Source: Falsiroseomonas frigidaquae
GTDB taxonomy: Bacteria; Pseudomonadota; Alphaproteobacteria; Acetobacterales; Acetobacteraceae
Direction of reading: 5' to 3'
Assembly (NCBI RefSeq): GCF_012163145.1
Contig: NZ_JAAVTX010000001.1
Location: forward strand, 62,001-126,000
DNA: 64,000 nucleotides
A model generated the notes under the pieces. It worked only from the letters and a program-made list of their open reading frames with translations, had not been told where the DNA came from and searched no databases. Shown piece by piece: positions 8,399 to 17,420 of the stretch; position 1 is the stretch's first letter, and each line of letters opens with the position of its first letter. The translations under genes and the position numbers were made by a program.

Positions 8399-9022
8399 AT
8401 GCTATCGTGGCTCACGCGCCACTTTCCTCGGCCTCTCCTTGCTCGGCCGCTCAGCGCCGATCCTGCCGAATTCGGCGACTTCCTGGCCCGCCAGGCGGCC
8501 TTCCTGGCGCAGAAGCCGCTCTATGATTACTGCAAGGTCAAGGCTGGCCGGGGCGAGCGGATGCTGTTCGAGGATGCCGAATTCCAGGCGGCGCTGGCGC
8601 ATTGCCGCTGGCAGACCCTGGCCGGCGCGACGCTCGACATCCTCGCGGTGGCCGAGGGCTGGCTGCGGCCGCATGCCACGGGCGCGGAGCCGGCGCTGGC
8701 CGCGGCGCTGGCGGCCCTCGGCCGCCAGGGTTTGCGCGAAGCGCCGGCCCCGCCGGAGGAACGGGCCGATCTCGATTCGGTGGCGGAAACGCTGGAGGCC
8801 CATCTGCTGGCGCAGCAGGTGGCACCGCCGGCGGGCGCCGACCGCCTGCCGATGCGCTGCGAGCCGCCGCTGATGGCCACCCTGCCGATCCACCCCGACC
8901 AGCGGCGTGGCGAAACGCCGGCCATCCGCGGCGCGCTGCGCTTCCACCTGGTGGCAGCTCAGCAGATGATCGAGAAAAGCTTCGACCCGGCGCCGCTCGC
9001 TGCCCGCCTGGTGGGGCGATGA
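8399..9022 (+). CDS. Conserved hypothetical protein
   Basis: A 207-residue soluble protein with no signal peptide or membrane segment. It is mostly helical and alanine-rich. Recognisable segments are FLAQKPLYDYCKVKAGRGE, which looks like the conserved core, and the C-terminal RGALRFHLVAAQQMIEKSF. I do not recognise a characterised family. The start at ATG 8399 is backed by GGGAGG ten bases upstream. It reads in the same direction as the acyl-CoA genes 100 bases downstream, so shared transcription is possible. Confidence 0.75.
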   Translation: MLSWLTRHFPRPLLARPLSADPAEFGDFLARQAAFLAQKPLYDYCKVKAGRGERMLFEDAEFQAALAHCRWQTLAGATLDILAVAEGWLRPHATGAEPALAAALAALGRQGLREAPAPPEERADLDSVAETLEAHLLAQQVAPPAGADRLPMRCEPPLMATLPIHPDQRRGETPAIRGALRFHLVAAQQMIEKSFDPAPLAARLVGR

Positions 9023-9121
9023 GAGGAGCGATGATGCGCCCTCCCACGCCGGGCAGTTGCACGGCCGCCCGCCCCCGGCGCAGGCTGCGGACCGGATTGG
9101 CCAGAAAGGGAAGCCCGTAAG

Positions 9122-9928
9122 ATGCCGGATGGCACCACCCCCCTGCTGCTGCGGCAGGACAGCGCGGCCGGCGCCACCCGGCTGACGCTGAACCGCCCGG
9201 ACAGCCGCAACGCCCTGTCCTTCGCCATGCTCGGCGCGCTGCTGCATGCGCTGGAGGAAATCGCGCAGGATGACGCGGTCCGCGTCGTCGTGCTCGCCGC
9301 CGGTGGACCGGTGTTCTGCGCCGGCCATGACCTGCGGGAGATAACGGCCCATCGCAACGACGAGGATGCCGGCCGCGGCTTCTACACGGCCGCGATGCAG
9401 CGCTGCGCCGCCGTGATGCAGACGATCGTGGCCTTGCCCCAGCCTGTGATCGCGGAGGTGCAGGGCATCGCCACCGCCGCCGGCTGCCAGCTGGTCGCGA
9501 GCTGCGACCTGGCGGTGGCGAGCGAGGCGGCGAAGTTCTGCACGCCCGGCGTCGATATCGGCCTGTTCTGCTCGACCCCGGCCGTTGCCCTGTCCCGCGC
9601 CGTGCCGGCCAAGCCGGCGCTGGAAATGCTGCTGACCGGCCAGATGGTGCCGGCCGCGGAAGCCCAGCGCATCGGCCTGGTCAACCGCGTGGTGCCGGCG
9701 GCCCAGCTGACCGAGGCGACGACGGCGCTGGCGGAGCAGATCGCCGCGCGGTCCGCGCATACCGTGCGGCTCGGCAAGGCGGCCTTCCACCGCCAGCGCA
9801 ACCTGCCGCTGGACCAGGCCTATGCCCATTGCGCGGCGGTGATGACCGACAACCTGCTGGCGGCGGATGCGGAGGAAGGCATCGGCGCCTTCCTGGCCAA
9901 GCGCAGCCCCGTCTGGCAGGACCGCTGA
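9122..9928 (+). CDS. Enoyl-CoA hydratase/isomerase family protein, ECHDC3-like
   Basis: A 268-residue crotonase-fold protein. CoA-binding and oxyanion-hole segments are present (NRPDSRNALS, FCAGHDLREI, QGIATAAGCQLVASCDLAVAS). The two catalytic glutamates of true hydratases are not: GGCE is GCQ here, and the QPE segment reads CTPGVDIGLFCSTP. This is the pattern of the ECHDC3 group, whose reaction is unsettled. The next gene, an acyl-CoA synthetase 64 bases downstream, suggests a joint role in acyl-CoA handling. Hydratase activity should not be assumed. Confidence 0.88.
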   Translation: MPDGTTPLLLRQDSAAGATRLTLNRPDSRNALSFAMLGALLHALEEIAQDDAVRVVVLAAGGPVFCAGHDLREITAHRNDEDAGRGFYTAAMQRCAAVMQTIVALPQPVIAEVQGIATAAGCQLVASCDLAVASEAAKFCTPGVDIGLFCSTPAVALSRAVPAKPALEMLLTGQMVPAAEAQRIGLVNRVVPAAQLTEATTALAEQIAARSAHTVRLGKAAFHRQRNLPLDQAYAHCAAVMTDNLLAADAEEGIGAFLAKRSPVWQDR

Positions 9929-9992
9929 GACCACCCGGCACCCGGCGCTCCAGAAGCACGGCGCCCAAGAATTCGCCCGAGGATATCCAGGA

Positions 9993-11633
9993 ATGGCTGC
10001 CACCGACTACGACGCGCTGCCCCGCACGCCCGCCAACCACCAGCCGCTGACGCCGCTGCTGTTCCTGGAACGCGCGGCCACCACCTTCCCCGACCACACC
10101 GCCGTGGTGCATGGCGCCGTGCGCCGCAACTACCGCGACCTGCGCGCCCGCTGCGTCGCGCTGGCCGATGCACTGGCCCGCCGCGGCGTGGTGCGGGGGG
10201 ATACGGTGGCGGCGCTGTTGCCGAACATCCCGGAGATGCTGGAATGCCACTACGGCGTGCCGATGTCGGGCGCCGTGCTGAACACGCTGAACACGCGGCT
10301 GGATGCCGCGACCATCGCCTATTGCCTCGACCATGGTGAGGCGAAGGTGCTTGTGGTGGACCGCGAATTCGTGCCGCTGGCGCGCATGGCGCTGGAGCAA
10401 TGCCAGGTGAAGCCGCTGCTGGTGGAGGTGAATGACCCCGAGGCCAGCGACGCGGCGCGCGCCAACCGGCTGGAAGGTGCCATCGACTATGAATCGCTGA
10501 TCGCGGAGGGCAGCCCGGATTTCGCCTGGCCGCTGCCGGGCGATGAGTGGGACGCGATCTCGCTGAACTACACCTCCGGCACCACGGGGCGGCCGAAGGG
10601 CGTGGTCTATCACCATCGCGGCGCGCAGTTGCTGGCCGTCGGCAACATGCTGTCCGCCGGCATCGGCAAGCATCCGGTCTATCTCTGGACGCTGCCGATG
10701 TTCCATTGCAATGGCTGGTGCTTCCCCTGGTCCATCACGGCGCAGGCCGGCACGCATGTCTGCCTGCGCGCGGTGCGCGGCAACGCCATGTGGGCGCTGA
10801 TGGCGGCGGAGGGCGTGACGCATATGTGCGGCGCGCCGATCGTCATGGCGACGCTGCTGGCGACCGCCGAAGCCGAGAAGAAGCCGCTGGCCCACCAGGT
10901 GCAGTTCGTCACCGCCGGCGCCCCACCGCCGGAGGCGGTCCTCGGCGCGATGAAGGAATCCGGTTTCGCCGTCTGCCATGTCTATGGCCTGACCGAATGC
11001 TACGGCCCATCGGTGGTGAATGAATGGAACCACGCCTGGGACGCGAAGCCGGCGCAGGAACAGGCCGCGCTGATGGCGCGCCAGGGCGTGCGCTACATCG
11101 CGCTGGAGGGCCTGGCCGTGATGGACCCCGACAGCATGGCACCGATCCCGGCCGACGGCACCTCGATGGGCGAGGTGATGATGCGCGGCAACGTGGTGAT
11201 GAAGGGCTACCTCAAGGACGAGGCCGCGACGCAGAAGGCCTTCGCCGGCGGCTGGTTCCACACCGGCGACCTCGCCGTGACCTTCCCGGATGGCTACATC
11301 CAGCTCAAGGACCGTTCCAAGGACATCATCATCTCGGGCGGGGAGAACATCTCCTCCATCGAGGTCGAGGACGCGCTGTACAAGCACCCGGCCGTTGCGG
11401 TGGCCGCCGTGGTGGCAAGGCCGGACGAGAAATGGGGCGAGACGCCCTGCGCCTTCATCGAGCTGAAGCCGGGCGCCGCGGCAACGGCGGAGGATCTCAT
11501 CGCCTGGTGCAAGGGCAGGCTCGCCAGCTTCAAGGTGCCGCGCCACGTGGTGTTCGCGGAACTGCCGAAGACCAGCACCGGCAAGATCCAGAAGCATGTA
11601 CTGCGGGCCCAGGCGCGGGAAGGCAGCGTCTGA
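9993..11633 (+). CDS. Acyl-CoA synthetase (AMP-forming, ANL superfamily)
   Basis: A 546-residue adenylating ligase that activates a carboxylic acid with ATP and then forms its CoA thioester. Motifs in order are YTSGTTGRPKGV (phosphate loop), YGLTECYGP, FHTGDLA, KDRSKDIIISGGENISS (hinge and A8) and PKTSTGKIQKHVLR with the catalytic lysine. The overall type resembles medium/long-chain fatty acyl-CoA ligases of the AlkK/ACSF2 kind; the chain length cannot be read from sequence. The start is ATG 9993. Co-directional with the ECHDC3-like gene, so probably one operon. Confidence 0.9.
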   Translation: MAATDYDALPRTPANHQPLTPLLFLERAATTFPDHTAVVHGAVRRNYRDLRARCVALADALARRGVVRGDTVAALLPNIPEMLECHYGVPMSGAVLNTLNTRLDAATIAYCLDHGEAKVLVVDREFVPLARMALEQCQVKPLLVEVNDPEASDAARANRLEGAIDYESLIAEGSPDFAWPLPGDEWDAISLNYTSGTTGRPKGVVYHHRGAQLLAVGNMLSAGIGKHPVYLWTLPMFHCNGWCFPWSITAQAGTHVCLRAVRGNAMWALMAAEGVTHMCGAPIVMATLLATAEAEKKPLAHQVQFVTAGAPPPEAVLGAMKESGFAVCHVYGLTECYGPSVVNEWNHAWDAKPAQEQAALMARQGVRYIALEGLAVMDPDSMAPIPADGTSMGEVMMRGNVVMKGYLKDEAATQKAFAGGWFHTGDLAVTFPDGYIQLKDRSKDIIISGGENISSIEVEDALYKHPAVAVAAVVARPDEKWGETPCAFIELKPGAAATAEDLIAWCKGRLASFKVPRHVVFAELPKTSTGKIQKHVLRAQAREGSV

Positions 11634-11696
11634 CTGCGAATCTATGCTTGCACATCCCGCGGCGCCTCCCCATCATCCTGGCAGTCTTCAACAACC

Positions 11697-11711
11697 GAAA
11701 GGAGGTGATCC
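11697..11711 (+). promoter_or_regulatory. Perfect extended Shine-Dalgarno
   Basis: GAAAGGAGGTGATCC is complementary over all 15 bases to the conserved 3' end of 16S rRNA. Its GGAGG lies seven bases before a GTG codon opening a 25-codon frame. No other gene here has a site this strong, so it marks deliberate initiation at that frame. Confidence 0.75.
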
Positions 11712-11712
11712 A

Positions 11713-11790
11713 GTGTCTCATGGTATCAATGCGGGCGTCCGTTCCGCGGCCTGGATCATCGCCACCGCCACTGCGGCGGCGAGTCACTAG
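11713..11790 (+). CDS. 25-residue ORF, candidate leader peptide or small protein
   Basis: GTG-initiated frame of 25 codons ending in TAG, placed behind a perfect Shine-Dalgarno. The peptide starts MSHGINAGVRSA, has one tryptophan, and ends in an alanine/threonine-rich stretch (IIATATAAASH). It has no run of a single regulatory amino acid such as Trp, His, Leu or Ile beyond one Ile pair, so classical amino-acid attenuation is not obvious. A strong terminator begins 36 bases after its stop, and the MFS gene starts 70 bases further. It may be a leader peptide controlling read-through into the MFS gene, or a small hydrophobic protein in its own right. Confidence 0.55.
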   Translation: MSHGINAGVRSAAWIIATATAAASH

Positions 11791-11826
11791 GCTCAAGGCG
11801 GCAACGCCACAGGATCCATGCAAAGG

Positions 11827-11859
11827 CCCCGGCGGAGCGATCCGCCGGGGTTTTTCTTT
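11827..11859 (+). terminator. Strong Rho-independent terminator
   Basis: A perfect 10-bp stem (CCCCGGCGGA with TCCGCCGGGG) around a GCGA tetraloop is followed by TTTTTCTTT. It is the clearest terminator in the window. It ends the transcript carrying the small ORF, or acts as an attenuator ahead of the MFS gene. Confidence 0.88.
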
Positions 11860-11929
11860 GTCCGCAGGTGAAACCCCTGTGGTTGCGGCGCGATGTGCAT
11901 AACGCCTGCGCAAGGATCCGCTGCCGCCC

Positions 11930-13123
11930 ATGTCCTCCATCACCGCGCTCAACGCGCTGAACTTCTTCATGGCCGATGTGCGGGACGGGCTCGGCCCCTT
12001 CCTCGGCGTGTTCCTGCAGCAACAGGGCTGGCAACCGGCGGCGATCGGCCTGGTGATGACGCTGGGCGGCATTGCCGGCATGGCGGCGACCACGCCACTC
12101 GGCCTGCTGGTCGATGCCACCCGGCACAAGCGCGCGCTCATCGTCATCGCCGCGATCGCCATCATCGCAGCCTGCACCATCAACTACTTCGCCCCACTGT
12201 TCGCCGTGACGGCGGTGGCGCAGGCGGTGGCGGGCATCGGCGGCGCGCTGGTGGTGCCCTGCATCGCCGCCATCACCCTCGGCCTGGTGCGCCAGAAGGG
12301 CTACGCGCATCAACTCGGCCGCAACGAGGCGTTCAACCACGCCGGCAATGCCTCCGCCGCCGCGCTGGCCGGGTTGTTCGGCTGGTGGTTCGGGCTGGTC
12401 GCGGTCTTCGTGCTGATGGCGGTCATGGCGCTGGGCGCCGTGCTGGCCGTGCTGCTGATCCGCCCGGGCGAGATCGACCACGCCGCCGCGCGCGGCCTGA
12501 CGGCCAAGGCGCCGGAGCCCTTGCTGCCCACCCTGTTCGGCACCCACGCGCTGCTGCTGCTGGCAATCACGCTGATGCTGTTCCACCTGGCCAATGCCGC
12601 GATGCTGCCGCTGCTCGGCCAGGCGATGGTGGCGCGCGACCCGACGGTGGACCCGGCCGGCTACACCGCCGCCACGGTGATCCTGGCGCAGGTGACGATG
12701 ATTCCGATGGCACTGCTCGCCGCCCGGCTGGCGACGCGGCGCGGCTATTGGGTGGTGTTCGTCCTCGCGCTCGCCGCCTTGCCGCTGCGTGGCATGCTGG
12801 CGGGCTTCGTGGTGCATCCGCTGGTGCTGGTGCCGGTACAGATGCTGGATGGTGTCGGCGCGGGCATGCTGGGCGTCGCGGTGCCGGGCCTGGTTTCCCG
12901 CATCCTCGATGGCAGCGGCCATGTCACGGCGGGCCTTGCCGCGGTGATGACGCTGCAGGGCGTGGGCGCGGCGCTGAGCGCCACGCTGGGCGGGCTGGTG
13001 GCGCAGCATTACGGCTATGGCGCCGCCTTCCTGGTGCTCGGTGGCGTGGCGGCGGCGGCGCTGCTGCTTTGGCTCGCCGCCTCCTCCATCCTGCGTCCGG
13101 CGGGTGCGGTGCAAGCTGCCTGA
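11930..13123 (+). CDS. MFS transporter
   Basis: A 397-residue major facilitator protein with about 12 hydrophobic segments. The loop between segments two and three carries the MFS signature in the form GLLVDATRHKR (G-x3-D-x2-x-x-R/K). The substrate is unknown; the drug/proton antiporter and sugar-efflux groups are equally possible. It starts at ATG 11930, after the terminator at 11827-11859, so either it has a promoter in the 70 bases between or it is reached by terminator read-through. Confidence 0.85.
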   Translation: MSSITALNALNFFMADVRDGLGPFLGVFLQQQGWQPAAIGLVMTLGGIAGMAATTPLGLLVDATRHKRALIVIAAIAIIAACTINYFAPLFAVTAVAQAVAGIGGALVVPCIAAITLGLVRQKGYAHQLGRNEAFNHAGNASAAALAGLFGWWFGLVAVFVLMAVMALGAVLAVLLIRPGEIDHAAARGLTAKAPEPLLPTLFGTHALLLLAITLMLFHLANAAMLPLLGQAMVARDPTVDPAGYTAATVILAQVTMIPMALLAARLATRRGYWVVFVLALAALPLRGMLAGFVVHPLVLVPVQMLDGVGAGMLGVAVPGLVSRILDGSGHVTAGLAAVMTLQGVGAALSATLGGLVAQHYGYGAAFLVLGGVAAAALLLWLAASSILRPAGAVQAA

Positions 13124-13185
13124 TTGACAGGCCCCGGCAGGCTGCGAGACCATTCGGCCTCGGCAATCAAACAGGGGCTTCAAAA

Positions 13186-14217
13186 ATGTCTTGGGCACGG
13201 GGCCTTGCGGCCGCGGTTGTCGCCGTTTGCGCGACCTTCTTCCAACCTGCACCGGCCGCGGCCGGCCCGACGCTGGATGCGATCCGCGCGCGCGGCCTGC
13301 TGGTCTGCGGCATCCACACGGGCGTCGCCGGCTTCGCGCTGCCGGACAGCCGCGGCGAATGGCAGGGCATGGATGTGGATCTCTGCCGCGGCGTCGCGGT
13401 GGCGATCTTCAACGATCCTGCCAAGGTGCGCTTCGTCGCGCTGTCCTCCTCCACCCGCTTCACGGCGCTGGGCTCGGGCGAGGTCGATGTGCTGTTCCGC
13501 ACCTCGACGCAAACGATGCTGCGCGACACCACGCTCGGCCTACGCCATGCGGTGACCTATTTCTACGATGGCCACGGCTTCATGGTGCGCAACAACCTCG
13601 GCGTCTCCAAGGTGGCGGAGATGCGCGGCGCCACCATCTGCCTGATCCAGGGCACGACGAACGAGCAGGTGACGGCGGATTACTTCCGTTCCATCAACGT
13701 GCCCTTCAGCCCGGTGCTGTATGAGCGCACGGACCAGGCGAGCGCCGCGCTGCAGGCCGGCCGCTGCGATGCCTTCGGCACGGATGCCTCGCAGCTCGCG
13801 GGCGTCAGGTCCTCCATGCCGCGGCCCAATGACTGGACCATCCTGGAGGAGCGGTTCTCCAAGGAGCCCTACGGCGCCTATATCCGCCGCGGCGACGATG
13901 AGTGGTTCGACCTGGTGCGCTGGTACACCTATGCCGTCATCGAGGCGGAGGAACAGGGCGTGACGCGCGCCAATGCGGAGGAGATGCGCCGCACCAGCGT
14001 GAACCCGAACACCCGCCGCCTGCTGGGCGTGACGCCGGAACTCGGCCAGTCGCTGAAGCTGGACCCGGCCTGGGCCTACAACATCGTCCGCACGCTGGGC
14101 AATTACGGCGAGATCTACGACCGGCATTTCGGCCCGAGCACGCCGGTCAACCTGCCGCGCGGCCCGAACCGGCTATGGACCGGCGGCGGCCTGATCTACG
14201 CGCTGCCCTTGAGATAG
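13186..14217 (+). CDS. Amino-acid ABC transporter periplasmic binding protein (AapJ/BztA type)
   Basis: A 343-residue protein with a signal peptide (MSWARGLAAAVVAVCATFFQPAPAAA), then an SBP_bac_3 domain: TLDAIRARGLLVCGI, GEWQGMDVDLCRGVAVAIF, TRFTALGSGEVDVLFRTST, and a C-terminal PRGPNRLWTGGGLIYALP tail. The length and this tail are those of general L-amino-acid receptors (AapJ, BztA). No permease or ATPase gene follows, so it is an orphan receptor that must work with a transporter encoded elsewhere, or serve a sensing role. GGGG lies ten bases before ATG 13186. Confidence 0.9.
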   Translation: MSWARGLAAAVVAVCATFFQPAPAAAGPTLDAIRARGLLVCGIHTGVAGFALPDSRGEWQGMDVDLCRGVAVAIFNDPAKVRFVALSSSTRFTALGSGEVDVLFRTSTQTMLRDTTLGLRHAVTYFYDGHGFMVRNNLGVSKVAEMRGATICLIQGTTNEQVTADYFRSINVPFSPVLYERTDQASAALQAGRCDAFGTDASQLAGVRSSMPRPNDWTILEERFSKEPYGAYIRRGDDEWFDLVRWYTYAVIEAEEQGVTRANAEEMRRTSVNPNTRRLLGVTPELGQSLKLDPAWAYNIVRTLGNYGEIYDRHFGPSTPVNLPRGPNRLWTGGGLIYALPLR

Positions 14218-14335
14218 ACCGCTCGGGCGCCGCGGGGCTCGCCGCAGGTGCGGCGGGCGCCATTCGGCGCCTCGGCCGCCTCTGGCGGCCACAGGTTGAA
14301 CCCCCTCAGGTGCAGGGCGGGGCGGGCGGCGGGGT

Positions 14336-15085
14336 TCAGATCCCGCCGCCATCCACCACGAAATGCTGCGCCGTCACCATCGCGCTGTCATCGGCGGCCA
14401 GCCACAGCACCATCCGCGCGATGTCGGGCGGCATCACCTTGCGCTTCAGGCATTGCTTCTGCAGGTGGCGTTCCACCCCCTCCGGCGTCGCCCACAGGGC
14501 CTCCTGCCGCTCGGTGAACACCCAGCCCGGCACCACCTCGTTCACCCTGATGCCATCCGTGCCGAGGTCGCGCGCCAGGCCGCGGGTCAGGCCCCGCACG
14601 GCGGATTTCGCCGCGGTGTAGGCGGGCATGCCGCCCTGCGCGCCCATCCAGCTGACGCTGCCCATGTTGATGATGGACCCCGCACCGGCCTTGCGCATGT
14701 CCGGCGCCACGGCCTGGGCGCAGAAGAACATGTGGCGCAGGTTGGTCGCCATGCGCTCGTCCCAGTAGTCGGGCTCGACGCTTTCCATCGCGTGCCGGTC
14801 GTCGCGCGCGGCGTTGTTCACCAGCACCTGCACGGCGCCAAAGGTCAGCGCCACATGGTCGATGGCGGCCCGCAGCGCGGCGATGTCGCGCAGGTCGCAA
14901 TGGATGAACAGCGCCCCGGTCTGCCGCGCCACGCGCTGGCCGCCGGCATCGTCGAAATCCAGGAAGGCCACGCGCGCATCCTGCCCGGCGAATGCCGCCA
15001 CGACCTCCGCCCCGATGCCGGAGGCGCCGCCGGTGACCAGCACCACGCGGTGGGCGAGGGAGGGGTAGCGCGCGAAGCCGGTCAT
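14336..15085 (-). CDS. SDR-family oxidoreductase
   Basis: A 249-residue classical short-chain dehydrogenase. It has the nucleotide loop TGGASGIG, an acidic residue after beta-2 (FLDFDD) that favours NAD over NADP, the NNAA motif, catalytic serine in MGSVSW, YTAAK with catalytic Tyr and Lys, and the C-terminal FVVDGG typical of 3-oxoacyl-ACP reductase-like and sugar dehydrogenases. The substrate is unknown. Its ATG overlaps the stop of the upstream M23 peptidase gene (ATGA), although the two products have no evident functional link. Confidence 0.88.
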   Translation of the reverse strand: MTGFARYPSLAHRVVLVTGGASGIGAEVVAAFAGQDARVAFLDFDDAGGQRVARQTGALFIHCDLRDIAALRAAIDHVALTFGAVQVLVNNAARDDRHAMESVEPDYWDERMATNLRHMFFCAQAVAPDMRKAGAGSIINMGSVSWMGAQGGMPAYTAAKSAVRGLTRGLARDLGTDGIRVNEVVPGWVFTERQEALWATPEGVERHLQKQCLKRKVMPPDIARMVLWLAADDSAMVTAQHFVVDGGGI

Positions 15086-15903
15086 CCCTGCTGCGCCGGT
15101 AGCAACGGCTGCGGGTCCAGGAAGGTCTGGTACCAGGACAGCGAGAAATGCAGATGCGGCCCGGTGACGCGGCCGGTCGCGCCCATCAGCGCGATCCGCT
15201 CGCCCTTCTCCACCATCTGGCCATCGCGCGCGATGCGCTCCGACAGATGCGCATACAGCGTGTTCACCCCATGCCCGTGGTCCACCACCAGCACCTGGCC
15301 GAAGAAGAAGTAATCGCCGGACAGCGAAACCCGCCCCGGCAATGCGGCCTGGATCGGCGTGCCGGTGGGGGCGGCCACATCCAGCCCGTAATGCGGCTGG
15401 CGCGGCTGGCCGTTCAGGATTCGCTGGCTGCCGAAGATGCCGCTGATGCGCCCGCGCGCCGGCCAGGCCATCTCCGCCATGAATCCCGTGCCCGCGCTGT
15501 CCACCGCCCGCGCCGCGGCCAGCAGCGCGCGTTCGCGGGTGATGCGGCGCAGCGCCGCCGCATCCGGGCTGACCATGCCGCCGGGCAGGCCGGTGATGCG
15601 CTGGATGTCCCAATCCCGCTTCGCCACCGGCAGGCGCCGTTCCTCCCGCCGCCCATCGGGGTGGATGATGGCCAGGGTGGCGCTGTCGTCATGGTCGCGG
15701 CTGAAGCCCATGGCGAACTCCCCGCCCGGCGCCACGCGCAGCGGCCTGCCATCCAGCGTCATGCGCGTGCCGGGCGCCGCCTGGCCACGCAGCAGCCCGC
15801 CCTGGGCGGGCACGCCGTTCCAGGTGATGGGCTGGGCCGTGGCACGGCGGGCGCAGGCCAGCAGAAGAGCCGGCGCGGCGAGCATCAGACGACGAGCGAT
15901 CAA
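15082..15903 (-). CDS. M23-family peptidoglycan endopeptidase
   Basis: A 273-residue exported LytM-type protein. An N-terminal signal with an Arg pair (IARRLMLAAPALLLACARRATA) is followed by a beta-rich prodomain and a C-terminal peptidase_M23 domain: HYGLDVAAPTGTPI (zinc His and Asp), YAHLSERI and GPHLHFSL (catalytic and zinc His). All metal ligands are present, so it should cut peptide cross-links rather than be a degenerate EnvC-type activator. The start is probably TTG 15903, which overlaps the xseA stop (TTGA) and supplies the positive n-region; ATG 15885 is the alternative. Confidence 0.88.
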   Translation of the reverse strand: MIARRLMLAAPALLLACARRATAQPITWNGVPAQGGLLRGQAAPGTRMTLDGRPLRVAPGGEFAMGFSRDHDDSATLAIIHPDGRREERRLPVAKRDWDIQRITGLPGGMVSPDAAALRRITRERALLAAARAVDSAGTGFMAEMAWPARGRISGIFGSQRILNGQPRQPHYGLDVAAPTGTPIQAALPGRVSLSGDYFFFGQVLVVDHGHGVNTLYAHLSERIARDGQMVEKGERIALMGATGRVTGPHLHFSLSWYQTFLDPQPLLPAQQG

Positions 15904-17366
15904 AGCAGGGTCTCCTGCGCTGGTGGGGTCTTGGCCGTGCGGGTTCGGCGGGGCGCCTCGCCCTCCGCCGTGGCGGACACATCCCCATCGGCGAAGGCGA
16001 TCGAGAGTTTCGCGCCAGGTGCCACCTGCGCGGCGCGGGTCAGCGCCTGGCCCTGCGCGTCGCGGACCAACGAGAAGCCACGCGCCAGCACGGATTGGTA
16101 GGACCCGGCCTCCAGCCGCGCCGACAGCCCGGCCAGTTTCGCCGCCTTCTCCCGCATCAGCGCGGCCAGCGGCGCGGCGGAAAAGGCCTGCAACGCGCGG
16201 GCGCCCTGGGCACGTTGCGCCAGCCGCGCGAAGGCGGCGCCCTTGCGGCCCTCCAGCAGGGCGAGCGTCGCGCGGCGGGCGGCGATGCCGGCACGGGGAT
16301 GCGGCATCGGCAGCCGGGCCAGCGCCTCATGCCGCCGCCGCACGAAGGCGACGAGGGCGGGGGCCAATCCTTCCTCCGCCTCGTCCAGCCGGCGACGCAG
16401 ATCCGTCACACGCGCCGGCACATCCGGCAGGCGGCGCTCCAGCCGCAGCAGCACGGTCTCCGCCGCCCGCAACTGCCGCACCATGGCGCCGCGCAGCCGT
16501 GCCTCCCGCTGTGACAGGTCGGCCATCAGATCGGCCCGCGCCGGCACCGCCATCTCCGCCGCCGCGGTGGGCGTCGGCGCGCGGCGGTCGGAGGCGAAGT
16601 CGATCAGCGTGGTGTCCGTCTCATGCCCCACGGCGGAGATCAGCGGGATGGCGGAGGTGGCGGCGGCGCGCACCACCACCTCCTCGTTGAAGGCCATCAG
16701 GTCTTCCAGGCTGCCGCCGCCGCGCGCCACGATGATCACGTCCGGGCGGGGGATCGCCCCACCCAGGGGCAGCGCGTTGAAGCCGGCGATGGCGGCGGCG
16801 ATCTTCTCGGCCGCCCCCTGCCCCTGCACGGGCACCGGCCACAGGATCACGCGGCGCGGGAATCGCCGCGAAATGGTGGTGCGGATGTCCTGGATCACCG
16901 CGCCGGCCTCGCTGCTGACCACGCCGATCACCACCGGCAGCCGCGGCAGGGCGCGCTTGCGGTCCTCCTCGAACAGGCCTTCCGCCAGCAGCTTCTTCCG
17001 CAGCATCTCGATGCGCGCCAGCAGCGCGCCCTCGCCGGCGAATTCCAGGCGGTCGATCACCAGCTGATATTTGGAGCGGTCGGCATAGGTGGTGATGCGC
17101 CCCGTCGCGATCACCTCCACGCCATTCTCCGGCTGGATCGCCAGCCGCGGCACGGTGGTCTTCCAGATCACCGATTCCAGCTTGGCATTCTCATCCTTCA
17201 GCGAGAGGTACCAGTGGCCGGAGGGGTAGCGCTTGGCCTCGCAGACCTCGCCCCGCACGCGGACGCGGCCGAAGGCGCCTTCCAGCGTGCGGCGGACGGC
17301 GCCGGCAATCTCGGAGACTGCGTATTCGGGAACATTACTGGTCGGGGCGGCGGGCGTCGTGTCCAT
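15900..17366 (-). CDS. xseA: Exodeoxyribonuclease VII large subunit
   Basis: A 488-residue subunit of the single-strand-specific exonuclease that degrades DNA from both ends in repair. It has the N-terminal OB-fold (VRVRGEVCEAKRYPSGHWYLSLKD), then the catalytic core with GVVSSEAGAVIQDI, DVIIVARGGGSLEDLMAFNE and PLISAVGHETDTTLIDFASDRRAPTP, then a coiled-coil region and a C-terminal segment (SVLARGFSLVRDAQG). The small-subunit gene xseB is not adjacent. It is divergent from purD with 54 bases between, so the two share a promoter region. Confidence 0.95.
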   Translation of the reverse strand: MDTTPAAPTSNVPEYAVSEIAGAVRRTLEGAFGRVRVRGEVCEAKRYPSGHWYLSLKDENAKLESVIWKTTVPRLAIQPENGVEVIATGRITTYADRSKYQLVIDRLEFAGEGALLARIEMLRKKLLAEGLFEEDRKRALPRLPVVIGVVSSEAGAVIQDIRTTISRRFPRRVILWPVPVQGQGAAEKIAAAIAGFNALPLGGAIPRPDVIIVARGGGSLEDLMAFNEEVVVRAAATSAIPLISAVGHETDTTLIDFASDRRAPTPTAAAEMAVPARADLMADLSQREARLRGAMVRQLRAAETVLLRLERRLPDVPARVTDLRRRLDEAEEGLAPALVAFVRRRHEALARLPMPHPRAGIAARRATLALLEGRKGAAFARLAQRAQGARALQAFSAAPLAALMREKAAKLAGLSARLEAGSYQSVLARGFSLVRDAQGQALTRAAQVAPGAKLSIAFADGDVSATAEGEAPRRTRTAKTPPAQETLL

Positions 17367-17420
17367 GCGCGGACCCTATGCTAAGGGGCCGCCAGCGCGA
17401 AGCCGGGCGGAGAGATCGTG

